Positions 30,411 to 41,160 are shown, numbered from the stretch's first letter. The stretch: 64,000 nucleotides of DNA from Microvelia longipes (GCA_018340805.1 JACMZG010000048.1:22501-86500), one strand, 5' to 3'. The notes: generated by a model not told the origin, from the sequence alone. Program-made: numbers and translations.

Positions 30411-30776
30411 CAATACAAATGTATATCCATGATTTTTGTCAAGTATATCCATGACAAGTATATCCATGATTTTTGTCAAGTATATCCATGATTTTGTCAA
30501 GTATATCCATGACAAGTATATCCATGATTTTGTCAAGTATATCCATGATTTTTGTCAAGTATATCCATGACAAATATATCCATGATTTTTGTTAAGTATA
30601 TCCATGACAAGTATATCCATGATTTTTTGTTAAGTATATCCATGACAAGTATATCCATGATTTTGTCAAGTATATCCATGATTTTTGTCAGTATATCCAT
30701 GAAAATATATCCATGATTTTTTGTTAAGTATATCCATGACAAGTATTCCATGATTTTTGTCAAGTATATCCATGAG
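30411..30776. repeat. Minisatellite AAGTATATCCATGATTTTTG
   Basis: About 17 units of 17-22 bp alternate between AAGTATATCCATGAC and AAGTATATCCATGATTTTTG forms. The unit is the single TATATCCATGATTTTTG that precedes the 5S segment in other 5S-FB copies, amplified in place. Confidence 0.95.
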
Positions 30777-30828
30777 CATTGAGCGTGTTCAGTGCTGTAT
30801 GGGTGACCGCTGAGAATGATACGGATGC
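30775..30828 (+). repeat. 5S-rRNA-like segment, 5'-truncated
   Basis: GCATTGAGCGTGTTCAGTGC, then TGTATGGGTGACCGCTGAGA: the intermediate element and C box of 5S are kept, while the A-box end was lost to the minisatellite. Confidence 0.75.
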
Positions 30829-31145
30829 ATTTACTATCTGAAGACAAGCGAAGCGAGTCCAAAGACATGTAGTAAAAATTTGGCGAACTGTATTTTTGAG
30901 GACGAGCGTAGCGAATCCGATGTAAAGAGGAAAAGTTCCGAAGTACCCGTACCCGATTTTTTATAATTTACAAAAAAAATCAGATACGTTTTTCGCTACA
31001 CTTATCATCATCACTTCGGACACGCTTAGCTGGTCCTCCGAATATGGGAATCACAGAATTTATAGTGCAAAACGTAATCGGATTCGCTTCGCTCTTCCTG
31101 ACGGTGAAACGGTGAAAACATCCGTTTTATTCCCAGCGGTATAAT

Positions 31146-31494
31146 TTCATTGCTAAAGCAAAAAAGGAATGAACCTTACGGATTCAAAATTGTCAGTAAA
31201 CTTAATTTTATGCTCAAGCATCTCATCCAAATACACATAAAACAAAGATAACTTAAACAATGGCTGTTATCAATAGAATAAAGAAGTCAAAGATCAGAAG
31301 TCAAAGGGGTGACCATCCATTTTTTGTGGTAGTTTTTTATCCAGATCTACCGAAGGGTTACACCACATACTTGTTTTGTGGCATGCAAGTGTACTCTTGT
31401 TTATTTTATAGTCACTAATTACGTTTGGACCCTCCTTTAATCAAAAAGGGTGTAATTTTTTATTCACAATTAATCACTAGGTGTTTTTTAAAGC
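31146..31494. other. No gene recognised
   Basis: No match seen. Confidence 0.45.
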
Positions 31495-31625
31495 AACATG
31501 TTTTTCACTTTTCCTCACCTACAACCGTAGGTATAAGGAGAAGTATTGTGTTCACCATTAAAATCCGAAAACTTAGTTTTACCATAATTAAACCTTTAAG
31601 GGCTTTTAGCGAATTTTTTAAAAAA
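31495..31625 (+). mobile_element. 5S-FB 5' head fragment
   Basis: CACTTTTCCTCACCTACAAC, CGTAGGTATAAGGAGAAGTA, TTGTGTTC, then diverged AAATCCGAAAACTTAG and ACCTTTAAGGGCTTTT. Only the terminal 130 bp remain. Confidence 0.7.
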
Positions 31626-31711
31626 ATGAGCTTATGAGATTTGGGGTCATGGAAGGGGGAAGTGGGGGAGGAAGATTTTTGAAAGGGGGTCTCTCTGTTC
31701 GAGAATATATA

Positions 31712-31717
31712 ATATAA

Positions 31718-31759
<42 letters not shown>

Positions 31760-31786
31760 TATATATTAATATATATATATATGTAT
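31712..31786. repeat. (TA)n microsatellite
   Basis: TA run with TAAT interruptions, passing into TATGTATGCATG. Confidence 0.95.
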
Positions 31787-31789
31787 GTA

Positions 31790-32235
31790 TGCATGTATGT
31801 ACAAGATTTTTGTGTCCTATGGGACACGATAACTTTCGAACGCATTCTTTGTTTATAAAATACGTGTGGACGTCATTAACCCACAAAAATGACCTACAAA
31901 CATTTTAAAAATCCACAAATCTTATATAGTGTTCAGATTGTACTGCAATTTTTACACACATTACTTACTATGTATGCTTCACAACTTACGAAGTCTCATT
32001 GTATTATCAGTATTAATTCCGGTTTATGATGATTATATGTAATCAAAATATTATGTCATCAATTGACATGTAAACAAATCAAGTTTATTCTTTAATACAT
32101 CTGAAAATTGGCTTATATCCTGGCAGTATGCCACCTATATTAAGCAGTAATATGACGAACTGACAAAATACAACAACGCGAAGCAGCTTCAGCGCTGAGG
32201 CCACGGAGCGGCAAAGAGGTCTAAGGCATCGTGTT
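31790..32235 (+). repeat. Rep-C, uninterrupted copy
   Basis: TGGACGTCATTAACCCAC, ACAAACATTTTAAAAATCCA, CGAAGTCTCATTGTATTATC, GTAAACAAATCAAGTTTATT, then TGAAAATTGGCTTATATCC, GGCAGTATGCCACC, AACGCGAAGCAGC and GCCACGGAGCGGCAAAGAGG. Unlike the 7.1-8.2 kb copy, the middle has no insertions, so this is the empty-site reference for the foldback and MITE-B there. Confidence 0.8.
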
Positions 32236-32319
32236 TTCCATCATGCTGCGTGTCTTCTAATGTGTGTGTCTGTGACACGCATTAATCCCGCATTTACTAA
32301 TTATGCTAAATTGAAAGAG

Positions 32320-32725
32320 TAGGCACAAAGATTATCTAATTTAGGTCTACAATTTAAGGTCTAATTGTTCACCGCGGAAGATGGTATTTTTCATCTTCTA
32401 ATTTTAGGTCTACAACTTGGTACCTAAATTGGTAAATACAACCGGAAGATGGTATTTTTTCATCTAATTAGTCTACAACTTGGTACCTAAATTGGTAATC
32501 TTACACCGAAGATAGGTATTTTTTCATCTAATTTAGGTCTACAACTTGTACCCTAAATTGGTAAATTACCAACCGGAAGATGGTATTTTTTCATATAATT
32601 TAGGTCTACAACTTGGTACTAAATTGGTAAAATACAACCGGAAGATGGTATTTTTTCATCTAATTTAGGTCTACAACTTGGTACCTAAATTGGTAAATAC
32701 CAACCGGAAGATGGTATATTTTTTA
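32320..32725. repeat. Minisatellite, about 65-bp unit
   Basis: The unit is ATCTAATTTAGGTCTACAAC, TTGGTACCTAAATTGGTAAA, TACCAACCGGAAGATGGTAT, TTTTTC. About six units. ACCTAAATTGGTAAATACCAA contains a dyad. Confidence 0.95.
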
Positions 32726-32803
32726 GACTACGATAAACTGCTTTGCTGAGTCATCAAAAAATTAATTGGATCAAGACGTTGAGCTGTATCCCTTTTAACT
32801 TAT

Positions 32804-32912
32804 TTTTTAATGTTGATAGTCCAAGAGTGGGATAATAAAAAAATGAATTAATGTGGCTAATGCACATTAATTCATTTTTATTATCCCATTCTTGGACTAT
32901 CAACATTAAAAA
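32804..32912. repeat. 109-bp palindrome with 7-bp loop
   Basis: The arms 32804-32855 and 32863-32912 are reverse complements (AATGTTGATAGTCCAAGA and TCTTGGACTATCAACATT) with one extra A-run base pair in the left arm, a single mismatch in the GTGGGATAA/TTATCCCAT block, and loop GCTAATG. It may be a minimal foldback element or a structured RNA source. Confidence 0.93.
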
Positions 32913-33235
32913 TCAAAAAATTAAAAAAAAACTTCGAAAAGAATCGAAATCAATCAATCGAGCAGGTAATTTACAGAAATGTTCATCCATCAATTAGTGG
33001 TGAATCAATGCACTAAATTTCATTTTCATATTTCATGGTCGCCATTAGAAACTATTGACTTTTAAATGTTCAGACTTAATGGTCATACAACTTTCGATGG
33101 TTAAACTTATTTTTATTTATCGTCAAATAGCGCAACACATAAATGAATTGAGTAGTAGAATACCGTTGGGTATTCAACTTTAGTTCTAACCCCCCACAGG
33201 TGGTAGTGGTAAACGTTATGTTCTAAGCGTAATCT
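32913..33235. other. No gene recognised
   Basis: Block near 33040-33180 (TTGACTTTTAAATGTTCA, CGTCAAATAGCGCAACAC, GTAGTAGAATACC) is loosely repeated at 40490-40600. Confidence 0.4.
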
Positions 33236-33239
33236 TGGT

Positions 33240-33565
33240 TGGTCATACTTTATCTGAAAGAGTAACCTGAAATGTTAAACCCAGACATTCTGTAGTGTCA
33301 AAGTTCCTTGTGGTGTAAACATTCCAGGTTTTAACCTACAATGTTAAACTTAGACATTCTGTGGGTGTCAAAATTCTTTGTGGTCACACATTCCAGGTTT
33401 AACCTACAATGTTAAACTTAGACATTCTGTGGTGTCAAATTCTTTGTGGTCACATTCCAGGTTTGAACCTTACAATGTTTAACTTAATACCATTCTGTTG
33501 GTGTCAAAGTTCATTGTTGGTGTAAACATTCCAGGTTTAACCTGCCAATGTTAAACCAAAAATTC
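33240..33565. repeat. Minisatellite, about 68-bp unit
   Basis: The unit is GGTTTAACCTACAATGTTAA, ACTTAGACATTCTGTGGTGT, CAAAGTTCTTTGTGGT, ACATTCCA. Four to five units. Confidence 0.94.
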
Positions 33566-33872
33566 TAGTTTCTCATCCAACGCATTACTAAAAACATTTA
33601 ATTAAAATCCTTACTAACTAATCGAAGAAAGAACAATAACGTTTTAAGCGGATTAACAATTGTTTTAACATGGATACATTTTTTTTCGGACCCAACAAAA
33701 AAGAGTTCTAACGAAGATTCTTCTTGAGGACGCATGTGAAGGTTGTCTACATATTTTCTTTAACAAAAAATGTCTCAAAAACATATTAGCTACACGCTGT
33801 ACATTTTATCCCGTAGGTTTTATATACGGTATTAATCGTATAATAATAGATGCCTTCTTTATAAGAGGGGTT

Positions 33873-34095
33873 TCAAAGAACTCTTTTCTTTTCCCACTTC
33901 GTAACACCAGTGGCATGTATTACCTTAACTCGCTCAAGACAATAGGTCTTTTTATAAAGAAGACTCTGATAAACATAATAAGGAAGAACCTTTCTCTCAC
34001 CATATAGGAAAAGATTTAATAGAATTTTTTTAATAGATAGGAAATTTTTTTGTAGTACTACTATATCATCAGCGTAGAACAAAAACTCTCGTCTT
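33873..34095 (-). pseudogene. Possible reverse transcriptase fragment (FYADD)
   Basis: The minus-strand frame reads EFLFYADDIVVLQKN and runs about 75 codons to a stop at 33873. FYADD with hydrophobic neighbours is the catalytic motif of many non-LTR retrotransposon RTs. The rest (LNLFLYGERKVLPYYVYQ) does not obviously follow the LINE pattern after that motif, and nothing RT-like could be read upstream. It may be a decayed LINE remnant or a coincidence. Confidence 0.3.
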
Positions 34096-34296
34096 TTTTT
34101 GTCTTTTCAAGCAACTGATTTTCGACAAGCGATTCGTAACGCAATTATCCATCTTGAAGAAGAAGAGGCAGAAGAAGATGATGTTAGTTATGACGTGCCT
34201 ATACAACTTCTACTTACCTATGAAAGGACTTGTACGATAATCATCCCACGACACCTATTCTATTCCGAGGAATGTAATTTTTCCCTTATAAAATAG
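34085..34296 (+). other. Exon-like open segment, unassigned
   Basis: A pyrimidine tract and AG (TCTTTTTTTGTCTTTTCAAG, ending 34110) look like a splice acceptor. The open frame after it reads ATDFRQAIRNAIIHLEEEEA and EEDDVSYDVPIQLLLTYERT, less biased than most ORFs here, with a short acidic run. No donor site or neighbouring exon was found, and I do not recognise the protein. It overlaps the opposite-strand RT-like fragment at its edge. Confidence 0.25.
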
Positions 34297-36050
34297 TTTT
34301 TTAAAGAAAAAATCAACTCTAAGAATATCTGGAAATGTTAAATTAGCTAAGGGATTGATAAGAAATAATTTAGTAAATAACAATGAGGCGATTACAACGA
34401 AAAACCACATCGAATCAAAACAATGATTATTGAAAGAAACAAAGGGAAAATGCAATGCATGCCTACAGGTAAAAATGCATACTTTTTCGCATACAAAACA
34501 TTTCGTGTTATTTTCTGACCCCCAAAATTTAAACGTTCCGATTAAGCCTCAAATTAAACCAGATAAGGAAAAAGACACGATCCTTAAAATCAACAGGACA
34601 TTGTTAAAAAATAATAAAAGTCAATATTTAATAAATACTTGATAAGCTGTTTCTTGAAATTATTTAAAAATATTGTAATCTATTTAATTTTCTCACTTTA
34701 AGCAGCTCTGCTAATATCTTTGTGATATTAAATCATTTTCTTTGTAGACTCATTATCTGATGAGCTGATACATCATCTAGAATTCAATCTTATAGTGGCC
34801 TCCTCGTCAATTTTTTTGGAAGAAATATATATTTGTATGTATGAGGTTTTGCTGTAAAAATTGGCGTAGGAAACTTGGCGAGGTATCTCACAAAAAAGTG
34901 AGATGACAGCAAGCACTTTTAGAAGTCACGTTTCCAAGAGGGAGTGTAATTTTCTATATAGTTGTAAACCACGTAAATTTTTAAACGTTTTAATAGCTAC
35001 GTGAGAAGGTTTAATAGAAGCTGATTCATAGCGAATAAATCTCCAACTTCAAATGAAATTATGAATACAGAAATATAAACGAAAATGTATTAATTATGTA
35101 TTTAATAAATTTTTATATCTGTGTTGCATTGGCATGCGCCTTTTGTGATCCCGGGAATGAATAGGCCGCTGTTCATCGAAGGATTATGAGTGGGACTTAA
35201 TCCATACCTTGGATAAGTACGTTACCTCCATAAGGACGAGTTTACTATCCCAAAACAAAAAGTTTCAGAGCTTTAAGTTCAAACTACACATCTTTATAAC
35301 TAAATACAAAAAGAAAGAAAACAGTAAAAATAAAAAAAAAGCTAACAAGCCAATAAGAGTTTCTTTATACAAACGAACCCAACGCAAAAAAGAAGAAAAA
35401 AACGGCAACACTGGAGGAAACTAGCTACTTGTTAGGGAAATAGATTCCTTTTTCCCCCTCTAAAGAACTTAAGGGTCATCGGTAGGGGGTAGAATAACCT
35501 GGCAATAACAAGAATAAACAAAAGAAAACCTTAGGAAGGTTACAAACATGCTTACCTTATAACTCACACAGTTGTTATTTTTCTAAAAAAAGACCTCGTT
35601 AAGAGGAACTGGCGAAGATTTTAAACTTTTAAAGTCCCAATGAATAGTCTTAAGACGTTCTATCAAAAACTTATCTGTTAACTATTGAGATTGATAGGTG
35701 TTTCCAACTTACTAAGTTCATTGTTGAGATGAAGTTCGAAACTTCACCGGAATCAGTGTAGCCTCTATTGTATGCTAAATGAAATTGGGAATTTGCAATT
35801 GAATATAAACTCCTAAACGAGCATTTTAAAAGATAAATTTAAATATATGTATTGCCGGTGATTGTAATACAGCTTGGAAGAAGTAATTGTTAAGAAAAAG
35901 TCATCTAGATATAATACTGTAAATATAATATATTATTATATTAAATTTACAGTAATTTAGTAAATAAATTAAATTATTAGGAAATATAATATATAATATA
36001 TTATTTATATTTACAGTAATAATAATGATATACTGTAAATATTAGTAAAA
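34297..36050. other. No gene recognised
   Basis: A 1.75-kb stretch with little repeat structure. Frames at 34430-34642 and 35209-35424 are lysine-rich and without motifs. An AT-rich imperfect palindrome (ACTGTAAATATAATATATTA and its mirror) lies at 35910-36050. Confidence 0.45.
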
Positions 36051-36057
36051 ATGAAAA

Positions 36058-36348
36058 ATCTATACCTTATCTCAATGCATTGAGAGGCTTGAAATATCTA
36101 GGTTCCTAGGGACTCTGTGTAACCTCATTGAAACCTCCTTCACGAGTGAGTTAAGGTTATAATAAATCAATTGATTTTGGCTTCACGCACGTTGTTTGTG
36201 TTTTGATTTGTATTTTTAACGCTCTCCTATATAAGTTATTGTAATTTTGTACTGATATTAATTGTATTTTAATCAAAGGTGGTCAGGTTTCTTTTTCGAT
36301 GATTCACAGTTTAACCTATAGAGCCTCTCTAGTAATAATATCTCTATG
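36058..36348 (+). mobile_element. MITE-A copy (first of tandem pair)
   Basis: CTCAATGCATTGAGAGGC, GGGACTCTGTGTAACCTC, GTGAGTTAAGGTTATAATAA, TGTGTTTTGATTTGTATTTT and terminal GTAATAATATCTCTATG. The 5' terminus is degraded (CTATACCTTATC). Confidence 0.8.
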
Positions 36349-36607
36349 ATTTTAAGGGATCTCAGGGGCTCTGTGTAACCCCATTGAAACCTCCTCTAGG
36401 AGTAAGTTAAGATTATAAGAAATTGTCGTCCGCTTTTTGCACATTGTTTTGTGTTTTGTTTTGAATTAAAAACGTTCTACAGTTATTGTACATTCTAAAT
36501 ATTGTACAGTTTATTAGATTTATATTAATACTTGAAGAAGTTAGGTGCCTTTATCGATGTTTCAAAATTCAACAATATAATATAATATTTGATAATATAT
36601 CTCTATG
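36349..36607 (+). mobile_element. MITE-A copy (second of tandem pair)
   Basis: It begins directly after the CTCTATG end of the first copy with TTAAGGGATCTCAGGGGCTC, so its 5' terminal 60 bp are missing. It continues through TGTAACCCCATTGAAACCTC and ends GATAATATATCTCTATG. Confidence 0.8.
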
Positions 36608-36798
36608 TTGTCTCTAACTGTCGTCTTAATTACAATGACTTAAAGTTTGGATTTTTAATAATTAGACCTTATGTGCGAATTTTCATCATAAAAATTACGC
36701 TTATGAGGTTGTTCGGAAGACGGAAGTTGAGGGGGAGTGGGGGGGGGCGATTCAGATTGTCATTCTGATACCAAAAGTATACTCCACAAAAGTTTATA

Positions 36799-36819
36799 TA
36801 TATATATATATATATATAC

Positions 36820-36860
<41 letters not shown>
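36799..36860. repeat. (TA)n microsatellite
   Basis: TA run with CTATATATAAAT interruption. Confidence 0.95.
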
Positions 36861-36863
<3 letters not shown>

Positions 36864-37019
36864 GTGGGACTTTGTCTAAGCTGCAAAAGGTTTATAAAAA
36901 GAAGTCATATTTTTACAACTTTGGTTTGAAGTTTTAGTTATAGGAGAGGGAACCACTTGATGTTACCCAAGATGTGAGGTGGGAATAATTTTTTCACGCT
37001 AAAGTTGAACAATATAACT

Positions 37020-37260
37020 TTTATATCATTTGATACCACCGAGTTTTGCAAACATGAATAGTTGACACAAATATAATTGTGGCGAGAGACACCTAAGGAA
37101 ATGTAACAAGAAAAATGCAATGCTACATCTGGGAACTGTTTCATCATTCGACATTCGTCATCATTGATGGCTCGACATTACATCATGTCGTCAGATGTAG
37201 CACTGCTTTTTTCTTGTTACATTTCCTAGGCGTTTCTTGCACAATTATATTGTGTCAAAT
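37020..37260. mobile_element. Rep-D inverted-repeat copy
   Basis: The left arm 37064-37135 (ACACAAATATAATTGTGGCG, CCTAAGGAAATGTAACAAG, GCTACATCTGGG) is mirrored by 37191-37257 (CAGATGTAGCACTGC, TTGTTACATTTCCTAGGCG, CACAATTATATTGTGTC). The centre holds a GACATTCGTCATCATTGATG dyad. Single-arm copies occur at 0.45, 1.35 and 40.7 kb, so this is probably the complete element. Confidence 0.8.
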
Positions 37261-37690
37261 ATGACTTCTTTTTATAAAACTTTGGTTTGAACCCTATTAA
37301 TTAAGAGAGAGGGAAGCCACTTGTTCAGTTTATATCTTAGTTTTCTGCCAGGCTGTGACTAAAGGACCCCAAGCCTCTGTTTTACTTTTATGTTGTGCAC
37401 TTTATATATCATGGTGATTTGTGCGTAGGTTAGAGTCGCTATCGTGCTGTATCACCGGATGTTGCCAAGATAATGTGCTTGGATTTATCAAGAGGAGTGC
37501 TTCAGCTCCTGGCAACTGATCACCTTAGTGAGTATTTCTTATGATTATTTTTTAATGTTAATGTTAATTTTTCGTGGCGAACGATAACTCTCAAAGGTTT
37601 TCTTAATTCGAAACGAAACTTTGTACAACGAGAGATGTTGGGGAGTCATTGTCGTCAGTTTGACGACAGTTAGTTTTATTCTTTAGCAAA
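37261..37690. other. No gene recognised
   Basis: More balanced base composition at 37360-37520, but no open frame of note and no family match. Confidence 0.45.
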
Positions 37691-37694
37691 CCAA

Positions 37695-38350
37695 AAAAAC
37701 TGTTTTCCCTTATTTTTTTTTTTAACTTATTTCAGTAACCAAAAATTTGTTTACCTTATTTTTAGCAATAAAAACCTTTACTTATTTGTAGCAACCAAAC
37801 AAATCTATGCCTTATTTCAGCAAACCAAAAAAAAACGTTTACCTTATTTTTAGCAATAAAAAAACCTTCCTTATTTGAGCAACCAAACAAATCTATGCCT
37901 TATTTTCAGCAAACCAAAAAAAATGTTTACCTTATTTTTTAGCAATAAAAAACCTTTACCTTATTTGTAGCAACCAAACAAATCTATGCCTTATTTTCAG
38001 CAAACCAAAAAAACGTTTACCTTATTTTTTAGGCAATAAAAAACCTTTACCTTATTTGTAGCAAACCAAACAAATCTATGCCTTATTTTCAGCAAACCAA
38101 AAAAAAAAAATGTTTACCTTATTTTTAGCAATTAAAAAACCTTTTAAACCAAACCAAACAAAATCCTTTTATTTGTAAACAATTGTTTTAAACAACATCT
38201 ATAAACCTATAATTTTTCAAAACATTCAATAAAAAATACTTTACCAAAAAAAATTAAAAACTTATTTTCAAACCAAACAAAAATGAACCTTGATTGTTCA
38301 TAGCAAAACCTAATGATGTTACCTATTTTTGCAAACCAAAAGTAACTTCA
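37695..38350. repeat. Minisatellite, about 90-bp unit, decaying to the right
   Basis: The unit is TTTCAGCAAACCAAAAAAA, CGTTTACCTTATTTTTAGCA, ATAAAAAACCTTTACCTTAT, TTGTAGCAACCAAACAAATC, TATGCCTTAT. Four to five good units, then increasingly diverged CAAACCAAA blocks. Confidence 0.93.
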
Positions 38351-38780
38351 TTAAAAGTTAAATATATTATAATTTATAGGAATAAAAAATTACAAACACC
38401 CATAAAACATCAAGAACCATTCATAAACGTGGACTTTAAATGATCTTAAAGTATAAAAAAAGAATAGAAAATCCCGTCATTGTTTTAATAATGAAAGACA
38501 GTATAAAATTCATGATGAGGGAAAGAGGAATAGTTTTATTTCAACTCATAAGTTTTTAGGCTAGAAACTGTAAAGTTGAGTATTTATTGAAAAATGTTTT
38601 ATTATTCTCTTTCCGTCATTGTATTTATCTTTGATTTATTAGAAATAAAATGATTGGTATAAAAATAAAGAAATTTTGTATTTTGATATTTCGTCTTCTC
38701 ATATTTATTCTAATGAAAACACTTCTAATGAATCAATATCAACGCCGGGGCGTAACGGTTGTTACCTCCATTGGGGCTAG
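38351..38780. other. No gene recognised
   Basis: AT-rich, no match. Confidence 0.45.
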
Positions 38781-38782
38781 CC

Positions 38783-39290
38783 AAAGATCTTGAATAAAAG
38801 GGGATGACGCATAAGGAAACATTTCTGATCCCATGGAAGTTGTATGAGAGAGAAATAGGAGCAAACTTACCTTCCCCATGGTTATAATGGAAAAAAGGCG
38901 TAAAACGCAGGTTATGTAGTAAGGTTGTCGAGTTTGCTTCTTAACTTTCTTCTGTGCTTCTCGTGATTGTTACATTTGTGGTGCTTGTTAAGTCATTTGT
39001 GCTTATTTAATTTTAAATTTTGGACTATACTTAGCCACTTCAGTGAGTGATAATTCAAGCGCGTTTAATACCTTTTCAAGCAATAAACAAAGTGAAACCA
39101 TTGAGAGGTGGTTGCCTCTAAAATTTTAAGACCTGCGCTGTTATACGAATTGTAAGCATGTGCAGTTGGTTTATGACGTTGTGTTTCGTGTTGAATTCTC
39201 TCTATTTTTTGGTTTTCGATGGGGTCACTTTTTTGTATGGCAAATCAACTTAGTGCGTCATCCCTTTCAGTGCGTCATCGCTAGCCCAGG
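38783..39290 (+). mobile_element. hAT-like non-autonomous copy (older)
   Basis: Starts AAAGATCTTGAATAAAAGG and GGATGACGCATAAGG. The body (CCATGGAAGTTGTATGAGAG, GGCGTAAAACGCAGGTTATG, GTCGAGTTTGCTTCT, AAGACCTGCGCTGTTATA, CGATGGGGTCAC) matches 56086-56802 in order, and it ends AGTGCGTCATCCC. The right terminus is rearranged (a second GTGCGTCATC). GCTAGCC flanks both ends and may be the target duplication. Confidence 0.75.
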
Positions 39291-39885
39291 AGCCAGGCTT
39301 GAAACGTGACTGTTTTGTACTGCTTCAAACAAATTTATTTGCAAATGTACCTTATCTGTTATTAAGAAGGAAAAGCATGGTCTGTCTATTCAGCACGCTA
39401 CGATTACGCACCCTCGAAATTTTAGAAAATCGCACAAATTTTAGATTTCTTGAAATAAGTGGTTCCCTGTTGGTTGTATGCCAAACTTGAAAGAGGACAT
39501 TTTTTTAAAGCCGGCAAAAGTTTCAATAATTATACGTCTAAATCAGAATAACTAGAATCTAATGAAATCTCCGCAATTTCGATAATAAGCAAAAAGTCAT
39601 TTCTCTTTTGATTGATTTCAAAAAAGCGTTGATCTTGTAGATCATCGTATTTTGTTAATTAAAATATATAAGAGGGGTATTAGGGGGAAAATGTTTGATT
39701 TAGTAAAATCATACTCAGTGAACTAAGCTTTTCTTATAATTTTCTTATAAACACGGTCCCGGCCAAACGGCACAACGGAATAGAAGAAACTAAGCACAAA
39801 ACCAGAGTCCAATGAGAAGAAAGAAACTAATTAGATGTTGAGCGAAATCCAACATGAAGTTTCAAACATTAGAATGGTTCTTTAT
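39291..39885. other. No gene recognised
   Basis: A 63-codon plus-strand frame (39299-39490) has mixed composition, but no motif or splice context was recognised. Two TTTGTTAATTAAAATATATA-like AT blocks. Confidence 0.4.
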
Positions 39886-39889
39886 CTAA

Positions 39890-40220
39890 GAACTTTTCCT
39901 CGTCCCATTGGATTCGCTTACTCATCCTTACTGCTTTGGACCCGTTTCGTTCGTTTTCAGAATATACTAATCGCTAAATGTATAATGCAACCGTCTCGGT
40001 TTCGCTTCCTCGTCTCGGACAATAAATACATTCTTTGATTCCAACAGTCATCCATCCAGACTGTCCAAGCTCGATGCTTGCTAAAACTTTGATGATTAAA
40101 AGTTTCGTATTAAAACGAAACTCAGCATACTTATTCATTTTATAAAAGTATACATCTGCACTAAATTTCAACTGAATTGGACTATTTTTTCAATTTTATA
40201 CAATTTTGCATTAACTTATG
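39890..40220 (-). mobile_element. 5S-FB partial copy
   Basis: CTTTTCCTCGTCCCATTGGA, TTCGCTTACTCATCC, CTGCTTTGGACCCGTTTCG, a minus-oriented 5S segment (40032-40099), then TCGTATTAAAACGAAACTCA and CTAAATTTCAACTGAATTGG. The head half is missing. Confidence 0.8.
40032..40099 (-). repeat. 5S-rRNA-like segment
   Basis: The minus strand carries AAGCATCGAGCTTGGACAGT and GGATGGATGACTGTTGG, a damaged A-to-C-box region. Confidence 0.6.
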
Positions 40221-40614
40221 AGTATTTGCATTTAACTTATGAGTATTTGCATTAACTCATAACACTTGCTGTGTTTATACTAGAGAGTCCGAAACTTGAC
40301 AAAAAATTAAACTTCAGGTCTAGCTGTGCTGTGTCCGGAAGATAATATTTGTCAGACTACAAAAATCAATTTTACACAGACATCAAATTTCGACCAATCG
40401 AACTGAACTGTTACAAAAATGTACATTTATAAGTGGTGAGTTGATCCACTATATTTCATTTTTTATAGTAATCGCCCCTCGCATTACAAAATATGGACTT
40501 TTGAAGGTTCAAAATCAAATTTAATTTTCTTGCTGCTTGTTGTTGTTCGACATAATCGTCAGATAGCAAAACTTAGTAGTGGAAATTCCCATAATTATTC
40601 CAACTTTTAGTTAA
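40221..40614. other. Weak 5S-FB remnant, otherwise nothing
   Basis: A small CATTAACTTATGAGTATTTG tandem (three units at 40209-40262) is followed by ACTAGAGAGTCCGAAACTTG and AGGTCTAGCTGTGCTGTGTC. These recall the GCTAGAGAGTTGAAACTTTG and TAGTTGTGCTGT blocks of 5S-FB. Confidence 0.45.
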
Positions 40615-40755
40615 TTATATCATTTTGGTTACTAACCGTGTTTTGCAAAAACATGATCGTTGACACAATATTCCCCCAGATTTAGCAATTGCTTTTTGCT
40701 TGTTACATTTCCTAGGTGTCTCCTCGCCACAATTATATTGTTTCAGTTAAAACTT
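40615..40755 (+). repeat. Rep-D single-arm copy
   Basis: CAGATTTAGCAATTGCTTTT, TGCTTGTTACATTTCCTAGG, TGTCTCCTCGCCACAATTAT. It is preceded by GTGTTTTGCAAAAACATGA, as at 6.85 and 37.04 kb. Confidence 0.7.
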
Positions 40756-41160
40756 AATTTTCTTTAATAGGAATGAAAAAGCTCAGGTTGGTTAATAGTA
40801 AGTCAGATTGGTAAGAAAAGTTTAAAAGGTAATCCAGTACCTGAACTTATTTAAATGAAAATTTTGAGCTTACCCATTTAATGATGTTTGTGAACATAAA
40901 GAGTGCCAGATTAAATTTTGGACTAGGAGAGTAAGAAAATCTGAAGAAAATGTTATCAGAATTTTTTCAGAGCTATGGTCCAGAAAGTGCTGGTATCTTC
41001 CATCCGGGACATCTGGTGGAAGAGAGTCCTTGGACTTCAGGTAGCAGCACTGATCTCGTTACCGAACACTACACAGACATAACCAGCAATTGTGCTGAAT
41101 TAAACCTAACTTGATTTTCAGTTTGTATTAAGAGCGTTATGTGTTTAAATTTATGATGTG
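40756..41160. other. No gene recognised
   Basis: No family match. The final part (41130-41160) leads into the repeat that carries the hammerhead-like core. Confidence 0.45.

Larger units (their letters stand above)
29882..31145. mobile_element. 5S-FB copy, plus half then inverted tail
   Basis: The plus half runs from TTTTCCTCGTTTACATCGTA (about 29889) through CCCGAAACCGGGAT, ATGACGTCATTAACCCG, AAATCATAAAACGCGG, GATGCGATCGGATTGAGATT, GTGCCAAGTTTCATCTCATT and a minisatellite to a 5S C-box remnant, GCGAAGCGAGTCC blocks and GTACCCGTACCCGATTTTTT (about 30965). From about 30990 the blocks repeat in reverse (GGACACGCTTAGCTGGTCCTC, CGGATTCGCTTCGCTC) to a reversed 5S end at 31142. Confidence 0.85.

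Noticed and set aside
30282..30868. Two minus-strand ORFs with repeated SWIYLTKIMD words
   Set aside because: Read-through of the AAGTATATCCATGATTTTTG minisatellite.
35209..35424. 71-codon lysine-rich ORF
   Set aside because: Composition follows A-rich DNA; no motif, splice context or conserved domain was recognisable.
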